Part shown: positions 9,109 to 18,670 of the stretch, in pieces
Position numbering within the stretch: the stretch's first letter is position 1
How the letters are laid out: the number at the start of each line of letters is the position of its first letter
NCBI RefSeq assembly: GCF_008014675.1
Contig: NZ_VOXD01000012.1
Location: 87,745-151,744, forward strand
DNA length: 64,000 nt
Direction of reading: 5' to 3'
DNA from: Neolewinella aurantiaca
Lineage (GTDB): Bacteria > Bacteroidota > Bacteroidia > Chitinophagales > Saprospiraceae
Notes under the pieces: model-generated
What the model saw: only the letters and a program-made list of their open reading frames with translations
Told to the model about the DNA's origin: nothing
Database searches by the model: none
Position numbers and translations under genes: made by a program

Positions 9109-12100
9109 ATGTTTCGCACCCTTACCACCCTCTGTCTCACTCTTTTATCCTGTTCATTATTCGCTCAAATGGTTGCCCCCGACGGGAGCATCAGTTACGG
9201 CAATGAATGGATCGATTATGGCCAGACCCACCTTCGTATTCAGGTCGCCACAGACGGGATGTACCAGGTTTCGGGCGCAGAAATCAATGCCGCCGGCCTG
9301 AGCGGAGACCTGGCGCTGCACCACCGCGGAGAGCTGGTTCCCATCAGAGTGACCAGTGACGGGAGCATTATTTTTTACGGCGAAAAGAACCGGGGAGAGA
9401 TGGACCGTCACCTTTGGCCAGACCCCGACGCAAACCAACTCAACGATCGTTACAGTATGCACTCCGACACCGTGGCCTACTACCTCACGGCCGGAACCGG
9501 ACAGTATTATCAGCAGCCCGATGTGGTGACGCCGGTGGCTGCTACGGCGATTCTCCGCCGCACCGAAGAGGTATTCAGCGATGAGATGGTGAAGAATTTT
9601 TTCCGCAGTGGTGGTATCAGCATTTACTATTCGCACTACGACAAAGCCGAAGGATTTGGCCAGCGCAGCAGTGGGGATTTGCTTTCCAGCAACGGTGATT
9701 TAGAAAGCAGCGTTACCCTGCCACTGCCTTCGGCAAACGGTCAGCAGGCCACGCTGGATGTTCGGTTCGGCACGGCTTTCGGCAGCCATGAAGTAGAAGT
9801 CTCTGCCAATGGCAACGTCCTCGCAACGCCCGTTCAGTCGGGCTGGGGAGTGATTCAACAGCAGGCAACTTTCAATCCTGCTGGCGCAGAAACCACCATT
9901 TCGCTGAAGGGTACTGCCGGAGATCAGGATAAGCCCAATCTGGCCTGGGTTGCGGTAACCTACCCGGCCCAACCGGTTTACGACGAGGAGTTGTCCTCTT
10001 TTTCTATTCCCGCTTCGGCCACAGCTACCCGTATCACGCTTACTGGTCTGGGCGCGGCCGCGGGTGCATTGGGAAGGATAACGGGCTATGCCCCCACCAC
10101 CGGAAATATGTTTTCAGCTGAGGTAGACGGTACCGGAACCGCCGTGATCGACTTTCCTCCTTCCAGCTCCGACATCACCTACCAGCTCGTCGTGGAAAGC
10201 TCGGACCTCAAAGCAGCTCAAACCAATGCGCTGAGCTTTTCTTCTACCCTTCCGCCCGCTAATACCGATTACCTCGTACTTACCAGCCGGAGGTTGCACG
10301 GCTCTTCTGTCGATCAGCTGGCTGATTACCGGCGCTCTGTCGCCGGAGGAAGCTACCAGGTTGAAGTTGTCGACGTTGAGGATTTATACGATGAATTCGG
10401 CTACGGCATCCCTAACCATCCGATGGCGCTGCGTAACTACCTCACCGCCGCCAAAATTGCGGCCCCGAACCTGCAGTACCTTTTCATCATCGGTAAAGGC
10501 CGTGAATACAGCGACATACGTACCACTTCGGAAATGGCTGCTGCGCAAGCGACATTCTTCATTCCTTCCTTCGGCTCGCCTGCTTCAGACAATCTGCTTG
10601 CGGCTAAACTGGGAGAAGTCACCCCACAACTCTCCGTTGGCCGCCTGGCGGCGATCAACGACAGTGAAGTCGGTATTTACCTCGAAAAACTCCGGGAAGT
10701 CGAAGCACAGATCAATCAGGGCGGACAAAGTATCGCTGACCGCGACTGGCAAAAGCAAATCATGCACCTCGGCGGAGGTACGAGTGCCGGCGAACAATCC
10801 GGAATCAAAAGCCGGCTGAATACTATGGAACTTGGTATTGAAGCAAGCGCAATGGCGGCGAATGTCACATCATTCTTTAAAACCAGTACGGAGCCTATCG
10901 AAGACAGTCGCCAGGAGGCGATTTTCGAACGCATCAACGGAGGTACCTCCATCCTTACTTTCATGGGACACTCCAGCAGCCAGACCTTCGATTTCAGCAT
11001 TGATGATCCGGCAAACTACAACAACAAAGGCCGGTATCCCTTCATGCTGAGCCTCGGGTGTTATTCCGGAGACGCTTTCACCGAAGAAAGAAGCATCAGT
11101 GAGCGGTTTATCTTCCTGCGCGAAAAAGGAGCGGTTGCCTTCGCGGCCTCCAAAGGTATAGGATACATTTCGGCCCTGGGCAACTGGGGAGAGAAACTGT
11201 ATGATAACATAGGGAACGAAAATTACGGCGAAGGTCTGGGTGACGTGATGCGCAACGCCATCGAGCACTTCAGTGGCACGTCGAACTTCACCCTCGGAAT
11301 CCTGCTCGAACAATTTGCCCTGAGTGGCGATCCGGCTTACCGGCTGCACCCCCGCCCCGGACCAGACTTTGTAGTTGATCCGGCTTCCGTTTCTTTCACC
11401 CCTGACGTGGTGCCGGCTCAGGACGAAACATACGGAATGGATTTTCGACTCCTTAACCTAGGAACAAAGTCGGAGGCAGACAGTATGACTCTTCGTATCC
11501 GACAGGAACTGCCCTCCGGAGAAATTGTAGAATTAAAAACCCTCCGGGCACAAATCCCGGTTTACGCCGAAGTTCTTTCGGTCGAACTCCCGAACCCGGG
11601 AATCGATGCTGTGGGGCAAAACCGTGTTTTTGTCACCCTGGATACTGACAACGAAGTAACGGAGCTTCCGGCTCCCGCCGCAGAGCTGAACAACGAACTC
11701 GAGACCGGTGGCCAGGCGGGCGTTCCCCTTACCTTCGTGGCCAACACGGCAAAGGTTGCCTTCCCGCCCCGGTACGCCGTAATTGGGGGAGAGCTGGAAT
11801 TCATTTCCTCGACTACCGACGTACTCGCGCCCGAAAGAAACTACGTCATTCAGGTTTCATCCGACCGGAAATTCAATACACTGCTCACCAACGAGACCAT
11901 CGCCAGCCCCGGCGGCGTGATTCGTTACCGCCCGCCCTTTGCACCAACAGACAGTACAACCTACTACTGGCGCATCAGCCCGGACAGCACTTCCACCGAA
12001 GGCAGTGGTTTCATCTGGAGTGAAAGCTCGTTCACCTGGGTCGCCGATCAACCGGAAAACGAGATCGGTTGGGCAATGCAGGACCAGGGGCAAACCGTGG

Positions 12101-14106
12101 ACGGGACATTTGACAACATCCTCGCCGACAGCCTCGAGTTTGGCTGGAGTTTCTCAAGGAGCATTACCGACATTAAGATTTTCAACGCGCTTTACTCCAG
12201 CCGTGACATGCCGCGCTTCGAATACAACGGACAGCGTTTTGGATCTCCCCACAGATGGTACATCCGGGCGGGCATTCAAATGATCGTGATCGACAGTACC
12301 AACAGTTCGAAGTGGTATCCCAACCCGGGCAATGCGGATTACAACACCCGCCCGATTGCCAATTCGAGTTGGGATTTCGATACCAGAACCGCCAGCGGCC
12401 GGGAGGGTATGATCAACTTTCTGGATGAGTTCGTTCCCGAAGGGGCTTACGTTATGCTTTACTCAGTACAGCGTGGTGCTGATATCGAATACGTAACGGA
12501 AGACTGGTTAGCAGATTCCAACACCTTGGGCACCACCATTTACGACGTGCTTGAAGCCGAAGGCGCGTTGCAGGTAAGGGGGCTGAGCGAAGTTGGATCG
12601 GTTCCCTACCTCTTCTCCTTCCAGAAAGGGATGGGACCAATAAGCGAAGCCCTTGCCGAAACCCGGTCAGACACCATTCAGATGGACGCCAGTATTCTCG
12701 AGAACTGGCCCCTCGGGTCGTGGCGCTCCGAAGCGGCAGGCCCCGCCCTTGCCTGGGACAATCTTGAAGTCTCACTATCGCCCATACATCTGAGTGAAAA
12801 CGATAGTGTACTGGTCAGAGTAATGGGAACCAACCCCGAAGGCAGTGAGGTAGTTCTGCACAACCAGGTATTCAATCACCTTTCTTCCAGAAGCATATCA
12901 GTCGACCTGTCGGGTGTTTCAGAGGAGGAGTTTCCTTTCCTGTGGGCAGAGCTCGATTTCTTCGATGAAGAGGACAGAAACGTACCAACCGTAGAGCATT
13001 TGTACTTCAACTTTTCCTCTCCCGGAGACGCAGCGATCAATCCCGCTGTTTCGATAAGCCTGCCCGATTCGGTAGATCAAGGCCAGGAATTAGTGATCAA
13101 TGCCGGTTACGAGAATATTTCACGAATCGGAATGGACAGTCTATTGGTAGAGCTCTCGGTAGTAGATGCTACCAATAACATCTCCACATTTACGCAGCGA
13201 AAAGGACCACTCCCGCCCGGAGCCACAGATCAGTTCTCGTTCTCTCTGCCGAGTGTCGATTTCTCGCAAGACTTCCGTTACAGCGTAACCCTGAACCCGA
13301 ATCAGGACCAACCGGAAAACGTGACCTTCAACAACGTCCTCAACTCGAGGGTGAAAGTCGGAACAGACCTGATTGACCCTGAGATGCAAATATTTTTTGA
13401 TGGCATCCGGATCAATAACGGCGACCTGGTGAGCGCAAAACCTGAAATTCACATTGTGCTTCGGGATGAGAATCAGTACCTCGCGCTGAACGACACTGGA
13501 GCCTACTTCCTTCAACTTACCCACCCTGGTGATCTGGAAAACGGACTGAGCAGCTACCAGGAACGGATCTCTTTCTCCGATTCCAGGGTTGAGTTTTTGC
13601 CCGCCACGACCGACAACAACAGCGCTGAAATTTTCTTCCGCCCTTCCCTCTCCAGAGATGGGAACTATACCATCGAAGTAGTGGGACAAGACCGAAGCTC
13701 TAATTTTTCGGGCGCTCTCTCTCTGCAGCAAGACTTTGAAGTCATCAACGAACAGATGGTGGCGAATGTGCTGACCTACCCCAACCCCTTCACGACACAG
13801 ACCCGGTTTGTTTACACCCTTACCGGAAACGAGGTTCCCGAAGTTTTCCGGATTCAGATCATGACCGTTTCCGGACGCGTGGTGCGGGACATCGACCTTG
13901 CCGCCAGTGAGCTATTGAAGATCGGTACACATCAGTCTCAGTTTGCCTGGGATGGAACGGATGAATACGGAGACCTTCTTGCCAATGGTGTTTACCTCTA
14001 CCGCGTGATTACAAGTGATGAATCGGGTAATACTTTAGAGAAATACGACACAGGTACCGACCAGTACTTCGCCCGGGAGATCGGGAAAGTGGTTATTTTA
14101 AGATAA
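9109..14106 (+). CDS. C25-family T9SS sortase, PorU/PorU2-like
   Basis: This 1665-residue secreted protein has a signal peptide (MFRTLTTLCLTLLSCSLFAQ). Its gingipain-type C25 caspase-fold catalytic domain spans about residues 390-750. The catalytic His621 lies in FMGHSSSQ and Cys651 in LGCYSGDAF. PorU is the outer-membrane sortase that removes C-terminal signals from T9SS cargo and links them to A-LPS. The protein is much longer than P. gingivalis PorU (about 1160 residues): several beta-sandwich domains follow the protease. The C terminus (from YPNPFTTQTRF, with FAWDGTDEYG) is a FlgD-like/T9SS-type domain, as in the PorU2 group. Start ATG 9109 was chosen from the signal peptide; a GTG at 9067 would only add a polar extension. 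The 3' end overlaps the sulfotransferase gene by 14 nt, tail to tail. Confidence 0.85.
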   Translation: MFRTLTTLCLTLLSCSLFAQMVAPDGSISYGNEWIDYGQTHLRIQVATDGMYQVSGAEINAAGLSGDLALHHRGELVPIRVTSDGSIIFYGEKNRGEMDRHLWPDPDANQLNDRYSMHSDTVAYYLTAGTGQYYQQPDVVTPVAATAILRRTEEVFSDEMVKNFFRSGGISIYYSHYDKAEGFGQRSSGDLLSSNGDLESSVTLPLPSANGQQATLDVRFGTAFGSHEVEVSANGNVLATPVQSGWGVIQQQATFNPAGAETTISLKGTAGDQDKPNLAWVAVTYPAQPVYDEELSSFSIPASATATRITLTGLGAAAGALGRITGYAPTTGNMFSAEVDGTGTAVIDFPPSSSDITYQLVVESSDLKAAQTNALSFSSTLPPANTDYLVLTSRRLHGSSVDQLADYRRSVAGGSYQVEVVDVEDLYDEFGYGIPNHPMALRNYLTAAKIAAPNLQYLFIIGKGREYSDIRTTSEMAAAQATFFIPSFGSPASDNLLAAKLGEVTPQLSVGRLAAINDSEVGIYLEKLREVEAQINQGGQSIADRDWQKQIMHLGGGTSAGEQSGIKSRLNTMELGIEASAMAANVTSFFKTSTEPIEDSRQEAIFERINGGTSILTFMGHSSSQTFDFSIDDPANYNNKGRYPFMLSLGCYSGDAFTEERSISERFIFLREKGAVAFAASKGIGYISALGNWGEKLYDNIGNENYGEGLGDVMRNAIEHFSGTSNFTLGILLEQFALSGDPAYRLHPRPGPDFVVDPASVSFTPDVVPAQDETYGMDFRLLNLGTKSEADSMTLRIRQELPSGEIVELKTLRAQIPVYAEVLSVELPNPGIDAVGQNRVFVTLDTDNEVTELPAPAAELNNELETGGQAGVPLTFVANTAKVAFPPRYAVIGGELEFISSTTDVLAPERNYVIQVSSDRKFNTLLTNETIASPGGVIRYRPPFAPTDSTTYYWRISPDSTSTEGSGFIWSESSFTWVADQPENEIGWAMQDQGQTVDGTFDNILADSLEFGWSFSRSITDIKIFNALYSSRDMPRFEYNGQRFGSPHRWYIRAGIQMIVIDSTNSSKWYPNPGNADYNTRPIANSSWDFDTRTASGREGMINFLDEFVPEGAYVMLYSVQRGADIEYVTEDWLADSNTLGTTIYDVLEAEGALQVRGLSEVGSVPYLFSFQKGMGPISEALAETRSDTIQMDASILENWPLGSWRSEAAGPALAWDNLEVSLSPIHLSENDSVLVRVMGTNPEGSEVVLHNQVFNHLSSRSISVDLSGVSEEEFPFLWAELDFFDEEDRNVPTVEHLYFNFSSPGDAAINPAVSISLPDSVDQGQELVINAGYENISRIGMDSLLVELSVVDATNNISTFTQRKGPLPPGATDQFSFSLPSVDFSQDFRYSVTLNPNQDQPENVTFNNVLNSRVKVGTDLIDPEMQIFFDGIRINNGDLVSAKPEIHIVLRDENQYLALNDTGAYFLQLTHPGDLENGLSSYQERISFSDSRVEFLPATTDNNSAEIFFRPSLSRDGNYTIEVVGQDRSSNFSGALSLQQDFEVINEQMVANVLTYPNPFTTQTRFVYTLTGNEVPEVFRIQIMTVSGRVVRDIDLAASELLKIGTHQSQFAWDGTDEYGDLLANGVYLYRVITSDESGNTLEKYDTGTDQYFAREIGKVVILR

Positions 14107-14827
14107 GCGTTCCGGAGGGCGACTTCTTTACTTTTTCATACAATGAGATGTCCTCTGCGTAGCGCTGTCTGAACAAGTCTGTCCTGAAAAGACCGGTATC
14201 ATCTGGGTTGGATGTCCTTTCCCCTGCATTGAGGTGAATCTGCTCTGCGCCCGCCTGACCGGACATGAACTCCTGTAGATCCACAATGCGGACGGATTGC
14301 GCAGCCTCGATAACCTGCGCCCGGAGGTAATAACTTTGGGAGCGAAAATGCCGGTCTGCGATCCGGTCCGGGATACTTGCCACGATTCTTAGGAAACGTT
14401 CTATTCTCATTTGCGGAGAGAACCTGACGATGTGGTTCAGACGGGAAGGATAACGGTACATGACGTTCCGGCCCGAGATCACGTCGTTGTAGCACGATTG
14501 AAACCGTGCTGCAGGTTCCCTGATCACCACCACGAGCTTTTTGCCCCGACAAAAGACCAGATACTCGTTGTAATTTTTAAAAATGTGGCGGGTGAGCTTT
14601 CCGTCCGTCAATACTCCCGGCTTGAGATGGTGGATTTCAGGAAAACGGCTTTCAAACCCGGGAAGGTACCTGCGAATTAAACTGAGCTTTACCGAACTAC
14701 ACCCTGCTTTTGAAACCACAGGAAATACCTCGCCCGTTGCGGCATCAAAGGTCACATCAATCGGATCAACGACGTATAGCCCAAGCAATGCTTTTGTCAG
14801 GCGATAATATTCCCTTATCCGTTGCAC
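14093..14827 (-). CDS. Sulfotransferase family 2-like protein
   Basis: This 244-residue PAPS-dependent sulfotransferase candidate has its 5'-phosphosulfate loop at KAGCSSVK (from Lys40), a variant of the P-loop-like K-x-G-x-x-S pattern. The 3'-phosphate site is VVIREPAARFQSCYNDV, where Arg and Ser contact PAPS. This layout is that of carbohydrate sulfotransferases (Sulfotransfer_2). It is the distal gene of a minus-strand cluster after three GT2 glycosyltransferases, which suggests sulfation of the glycan those enzymes build. It ends inside the 3' end of the porU-like gene. No signal peptide, so it would act in the cytosol before export. Confidence 0.75.
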   Translation of the reverse strand: MQRIREYYRLTKALLGLYVVDPIDVTFDAATGEVFPVVSKAGCSSVKLSLIRRYLPGFESRFPEIHHLKPGVLTDGKLTRHIFKNYNEYLVFCRGKKLVVVIREPAARFQSCYNDVISGRNVMYRYPSRLNHIVRFSPQMRIERFLRIVASIPDRIADRHFRSQSYYLRAQVIEAAQSVRIVDLQEFMSGQAGAEQIHLNAGERTSNPDDTGLFRTDLFRQRYAEDISLYEKVKKSPSGTLILK

Positions 14828-14863
14828 GAAACTGTTGATGTCAGGTTAACTTTTGATTGAGGA

Positions 14864-15769
14864 TCAGACAGAAACCTTCCAGCGCTTGCTCAGTCGGCCG
14901 TAGGCGAAAGCATACTTGGTTAAAACGATCAGGGCTGCATTTTGCCAGTACCATTCCCGGTGACGAAACACCCAGCGGAGGAGCGTCACGGGGAAGACCA
15001 CAAACGTGATTCTCAGTATGTCCAGCACAAAGCTTGCCATTGAGTAACGGTTGTCGCCAGTTGGCAACCAGCTCATTTTGCCGTGGGAGTAAGCGTAGCG
15101 CAAACGGCCCCGGAACGAGCATTTCCAGGGCTGTATCAGGTGCTCTATAACCAGTTCTGGTGCATAGTACACCGTCATTCCTGCGGCTCTCATCCGAAAC
15201 TGAAGTTCTGTCTCATCCGCCCAGCCGACCTCTTTACCCTTCATACCGTATCCCGGGCTGAAACCACCCGCAGCTTTCGCTTTGGCAACATCAACACCAA
15301 AAAAGCAGCCAATCAGGTAGCGACTTTCGGGGAGTACCCCGAAGGATGTATTACTGCCCGGAAATTTCCCAACCCCCATTTCCATTCGCAACCAGTCTGG
15401 CGGGTCAGATTTGTACCAGTGTGTGAAAGCTCCGCCAAATGCCGCGCCGCCGGCTACCTGCGGAAGATAGGAGATGTAACTCCGGACGATGTCAGGGGGT
15501 AATAAGGTATCGTCATCAAAGTAAAGCACCCAGGGAGCACGAGCCTCCTCTAAACCTCTGTTTCTGGCATAACAGATCCCGGTCTTGCCCTCGTAAATAT
15601 ACCGAAACCCGTAGCTCTCAACGCTTCTCTGACACTCCTCCTGCCCTGCGTTGTCGATCACAATCACCTCATAATCCGCCGCCGGGGCATCCTGGACCTG
15701 AAGGCCAGCGAGGCACCCGGGCAGTAAATCTGCCCGATCGTAAGTTGTTATCACCACTGAAACCTTCAT
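14864..15769 (-). CDS. GT2 family glycosyltransferase
   Basis: This 301-residue GT-A enzyme starts MKVSVVITTYDRADLLPGCL, with the metal-binding DxD-type motif in YFDDDTLLPP and a downstream WADETELQFRMR acceptor-side block. A hydrophobic stretch near residues 255-275 (FVLDILRITFVVFPVTLL) may dock it to the membrane. It is the third gene of the minus-strand glycan cluster, 24 nt after its upstream neighbour and 36 nt before the sulfotransferase. Probably adds a sugar to a surface polysaccharide or lipid-linked oligosaccharide; the sugar cannot be told. Confidence 0.88.
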   Translation of the reverse strand: MKVSVVITTYDRADLLPGCLAGLQVQDAPAADYEVIVIDNAGQEECQRSVESYGFRYIYEGKTGICYARNRGLEEARAPWVLYFDDDTLLPPDIVRSYISYLPQVAGGAAFGGAFTHWYKSDPPDWLRMEMGVGKFPGSNTSFGVLPESRYLIGCFFGVDVAKAKAAGGFSPGYGMKGKEVGWADETELQFRMRAAGMTVYYAPELVIEHLIQPWKCSFRGRLRYAYSHGKMSWLPTGDNRYSMASFVLDILRITFVVFPVTLLRWVFRHREWYWQNAALIVLTKYAFAYGRLSKRWKVSV

Positions 15770-15793
15770 AAGCTGTTGGTATTGTCCGCAAAA

Positions 15794-16768
15794 CTACTTC
15801 AGAAACTTCCGCCAACCCAATGGCACAAACGAAGAAAAAAACCTCCTTAAACACTCCGTCGCTCCAAAGCCGAGAAAAGGGTATAGCACCCCGTGTTTCG
15901 GGACAAAAGCCCTGTCAAAATCGGATGCATCGTACCCCTCCGGAAATACTTCGTTGAAGTTATGTTTTGCCCCAGGCAAATCGACCGTAGCTTGCTTGCG
16001 AAGCGCTCCGAGCAAAGCAGCATTGATTGTCTCCCGGTTGGCTTCGTAGTACTGTGCGCGCCGGGCTTTCAGGTGTTTAACTTCTCTTTTGGTCAGAGCA
16101 ACCCGCAGGCGGGCCATTTCCTTCAGGTTGGTGGTCGTGATTCGCTCACCGCTGTGCTGAAAATGGACAGCTGCGCATAGATGGTCTTTTACAATGTTCG
16201 CGCCCCGCTGCAGCAAACGGAAAAAGAATTCAAAGTCGTTACAGCTTCTGTAACCCGGATTAAAACCACCAATTTCGTCTGCCAAGGATCTCCGAAAGAG
16301 GTTTGCGTTGAGATGCCCGAGCCCTGCGTAAAACAGAAGCCCCTGCCACGGGTCGTCCGCAATCGGGACAACAGTCTCTTCTCCGTCTTCCCATCTTATC
16401 AGGAGTTCGCCGATCACCCAGTCTGTATCCGGAGCCGTCAGCTGCAGTTGGCGCGCCAATTTGCCCGGCAGTAAAGCATCATCCGCGTCCAGAAACTGGA
16501 TCCATTCCGCCCTGGCCAACGCCAAACCAGCGTTTCGTGCTGCCGATGCTCCGGCTATCTTTTCCTGCACTACGCGGACAACTCCCGGGTGAGCGTCCTG
16601 CAGCGCAGTGGCTACCCGGAGGGTAGCATCGGTAGAATTATTCTCTACGATGATAATCTCGAAACTGCACCCTTTCTGGCTGAGTACTGACGCTACCGAC
16701 CGCGCAAGGAACTTTTGCGCATTGTAGGCAGGAATTACTATCGAAACTTGTGGTCTGGTTACTTCCAT
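15794..16768 (-). CDS. GT2 family glycosyltransferase
   Basis: This 324-residue GT-A enzyme has the N-terminal nucleotide-binding pattern VSIVIPAYNAQKFLARSVAS and the metal motif in IQFLDADDALLPGKL. It is a clear paralogue of the gene just upstream, with the same length and parallel motifs (IQFLDSDDLLLPGKL there), pointing to a local duplication. Its ATG lies within the last codons of that gene (10-nt overlap), so translation is probably coupled. Confidence 0.9.
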   Translation of the reverse strand: MEVTRPQVSIVIPAYNAQKFLARSVASVLSQKGCSFEIIIVENNSTDATLRVATALQDAHPGVVRVVQEKIAGASAARNAGLALARAEWIQFLDADDALLPGKLARQLQLTAPDTDWVIGELLIRWEDGEETVVPIADDPWQGLLFYAGLGHLNANLFRRSLADEIGGFNPGYRSCNDFEFFFRLLQRGANIVKDHLCAAVHFQHSGERITTTNLKEMARLRVALTKREVKHLKARRAQYYEANRETINAALLGALRKQATVDLPGAKHNFNEVFPEGYDASDFDRAFVPKHGVLYPFLGFGATECLRRFFSSFVPLGWRKFLK

Positions 16769-17733
16769 CTCTTACCCTTCATTTGATTCCGGACAGAAAG
16801 GGGCAAAAGGCCAGCGGCATTCAACCTGGCAAATTCGACCGGTCCGAAGCCCAAATACCGGTAAAGGACAGCAAACCGGGGAGCAATCGAAGCATCGATA
16901 TCCCCGGCCGTTAAACCATCGGGAAAGAATTCGTGAAACAACTGCCGGGCTTCATCGAGGTTCTGCGTAGCGAGTATCCTCAATGAATTGAGCAGTGCTG
17001 ACCTGAAGAATGCTTTGTTTTCGTTGTAATAGTCAGGTTTGTTGCGCTGCAGGAATTCGATAACGGCAGCTTTTAGCCGGACCGATCTTTGCCTCGATGC
17101 AGGATTGTCGATGGTCGACAGTCTGAAGCCTGGTCGATCCAGGTAAACAGCCCCGGGAACCGGATCTGCAACACAGCGAGCTCCCTGCTTCAGCATCCGG
17201 AAGTACAGATCAGTATCGACTCCATTGGGGAGGTCTTCGTTTTGTCCGCCAACACTGAGGTATAACGACTTTTTTATCAGGTTGGAGTTGGTATGCCCTA
17301 GCCCTCCGTTGTGCACAAGCCCTTTCCACGGATCAGGGTTGATGGCGGATACATTCTGCTTACCGTCAATTCCTTCTCTGATGGAAGCACCGGTAACCCA
17401 GTCGACCGAATCATTGACCAGGTTGAGTTGGCGCTCAAGTTTCCCCGGCAACAGGAGATCGTCCGAATCCAAAAACTGGATCCAGTCGCCCTGGGCCATA
17501 TTTACGCCGTGGTTCCGGGCAGCGGCAGATCCCTGCTTTGGTTCGTGCGACAGCCGTACTACCCCGGGGTATTTCCGGTACAGGCTTTCCGATAGCAGCA
17601 CCGTTTCGTCGGAAGAATTATTATCTACAATGATTACCTCGAACGAGGTGCCCTCCTGCTGGATAGCCGAAGCGAAAGCCCTTTCCAGAAAAGCTTCAGA
17701 GTTATAGGTAGGAATGATGATGGACACCTTCAC
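16759..17733 (-). CDS. GT2 family glycosyltransferase, first gene of glycan cluster
   Basis: This 324-residue GT-A enzyme starts VKVSIIIPTYNSEAFLERAF, with the DxD-type motif in FLDSDDLLLPGKL. The start codon is GTG at 17733; the family start leaves no room for another. The box TAACTTTG ends 5 nt before this GTG, so the whole cluster may be transcribed as a leaderless mRNA. It heads a four-gene run (three GT2 enzymes plus sulfotransferase) likely to make a sulfated surface glycan. Confidence 0.9.
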   Translation of the reverse strand: MKVSIIIPTYNSEAFLERAFASAIQQEGTSFEVIIVDNNSSDETVLLSESLYRKYPGVVRLSHEPKQGSAAARNHGVNMAQGDWIQFLDSDDLLLPGKLERQLNLVNDSVDWVTGASIREGIDGKQNVSAINPDPWKGLVHNGGLGHTNSNLIKKSLYLSVGGQNEDLPNGVDTDLYFRMLKQGARCVADPVPGAVYLDRPGFRLSTIDNPASRQRSVRLKAAVIEFLQRNKPDYYNENKAFFRSALLNSLRILATQNLDEARQLFHEFFPDGLTAGDIDASIAPRFAVLYRYLGFGPVEFARLNAAGLLPLSVRNQMKGKRWK

Positions 17734-17738
17734 AGCGA

Positions 17739-17746
17739 CAAAGTTA
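17739..17746 (-). promoter_or_regulatory. -7 box of glycan cluster, leaderless spacing
   Basis: TAACTTTG, then TCGCT, then the GTG start of the first GT2 gene. Confidence 0.5.
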
Positions 17747-17779
17747 CGGGTTTCGGAACAGGACTCATCAACCTGCTCT

Positions 17780-17796
17780 GCACCTGCGCGCGCGCC
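17780..17796 (+). repeat. GCACCTGCG-N4-CGCC motif copy 3
   Basis: Exact copy with spacer CGCG, in the 88-nt gap between DoxX and the first GT2 gene. Confidence 0.8.
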
Positions 17797-17821
17797 CTCC
17801 TCAAATGACTACTACTGATGA

Positions 17822-18223
17822 TTACACCCCTGATTTCCGAACAAAAAGCTGATGATCGGCAGAGTAACGGCCCGGGCCGGCGAGGAGCAAAACTACTCCG
17901 ACCACAACGTACATGAGCGGAAGGGCCATCTTGCCCCAGGGGTCGCCGCCGTGCGAAATGAACGCCGCCACCAGCATCGTGATGATGAAAGGGATGCAAG
18001 CCAAACGGGTGAAAAAACCCGCTGCGATGAGGATACCACAAATGAACTCGCCAAAAACAGCAAGCACGAGGCTTACGCCCATACCAAGTCCCAGCGGATC
18101 GGCGAAAGTCATATCTCCGCTAAAAACCTTCATCAGTTTGGGCCAGCCGTGCATGAAGGCCATTTCCAGGCCAAACCAAAGGCGAAGGACCAGCAGTCCC
18201 AGATCAATATTTCCGTTTGTCAT
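17822..18223 (-). CDS. DoxX family membrane protein
   Basis: This 133-residue integral membrane protein has four hydrophobic segments and the DoxX signature elements LVLRLWFGLEMAFMHGWPKL near the start and AVFGEFICGILIAAGFFTRL in the middle. The family contains quinol-linked and detoxification-related membrane subunits; the exact role of stand-alone DoxX proteins is not settled. A box TACCTTAC lies about 20 nt before the ATG. Confidence 0.88.
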   Translation of the reverse strand: MTNGNIDLGLLVLRLWFGLEMAFMHGWPKLMKVFSGDMTFADPLGLGMGVSLVLAVFGEFICGILIAAGFFTRLACIPFIITMLVAAFISHGGDPWGKMALPLMYVVVGVVLLLAGPGRYSADHQLFVRKSGV

Positions 18224-18427
18224 GATTGTTATTTTTCGAGAGTAAGGTAAAAGGAATTACTTACTTTTCTTCCAATAAGGAAGTCAAAACCGTTCAGGCG
18301 GGGCCACTACGATGCAGATTAACGGGAAGAGGAGAGACAATTACCTGCGCGTCAGGAAAATTCGGGAAAGGCGAGAAACTGAAATATCAGATTGACTGCC
18401 GATACGGCCCAACCGGGCATAAAAAAA

Positions 18428-18513
18428 GGCAGACGCACCGGTCGCTACAACCCCCTACCCTTGCTGCATTTCTGCCCTGGGGGAGTTCAGGAGGAGCTGA
18501 CCGTGCGCTGCCC
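18428..18513 (-). ncRNA. ffs: Signal recognition particle RNA (bacterial small type)
   Basis: Read on the minus strand, the core is CCCCCAGGGCAGAAATGCAGC followed by AAGGGTAGGGGG. This is SRP helix 8, with the asymmetric loop (CAGG ... AGCA) that binds Ffh and a GAAA tetraloop. The ends pair: GGCAGCGCACGGTC at the 5' side with GACCGGTGCGTCTGCC at the 3' side. A run of seven T follows (18421-18427 on the opposite strand) as terminator. It works with Ffh and FtsY to target membrane proteins. Length near 86-90 nt fits the small 4.5S class. Confidence 0.88.
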
Positions 18514-18518
18514 AGGCG

Positions 18519-18526
18519 CAAAGGTA
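18519..18526 (-). promoter_or_regulatory. -7 box of SRP RNA
   Basis: TACCTTTG ends 5 nt before the first base of the paired SRP RNA stem. Because the RNA end is fixed by structure, this gives the box-to-start distance in this genome. Confidence 0.7.
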
Positions 18527-18670
18527 ATTCGCCGGACTTTTAGTCTGTTAATCTTTTAGTCTTTTTTTCACATCTACGAAAGATTCAAAACACAATCCGT
18601 TGAATGTGAATGACCTAAAAGCAAGAATTTATTTCGCTCGGACGGGCCCAAAGTGGCAAGAGCGCCCGGA

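Larger units (their letters stand above)
18224..18670. other. Intergenic region holding the SRP RNA
   Basis: A 447-base stretch with no protein gene. It contains the DoxX promoter at its left end, the SRP RNA with its promoter in the middle, and an AT-rich segment (18540-18640) upstream of the RNA on the minus strand in which I see nothing more. Confidence 0.6.

Noticed and set aside
18226..18543. Plus-strand frame over the SRP RNA region
   Set aside because: It runs antisense through a structurally clear SRP RNA and has no protein-like features.
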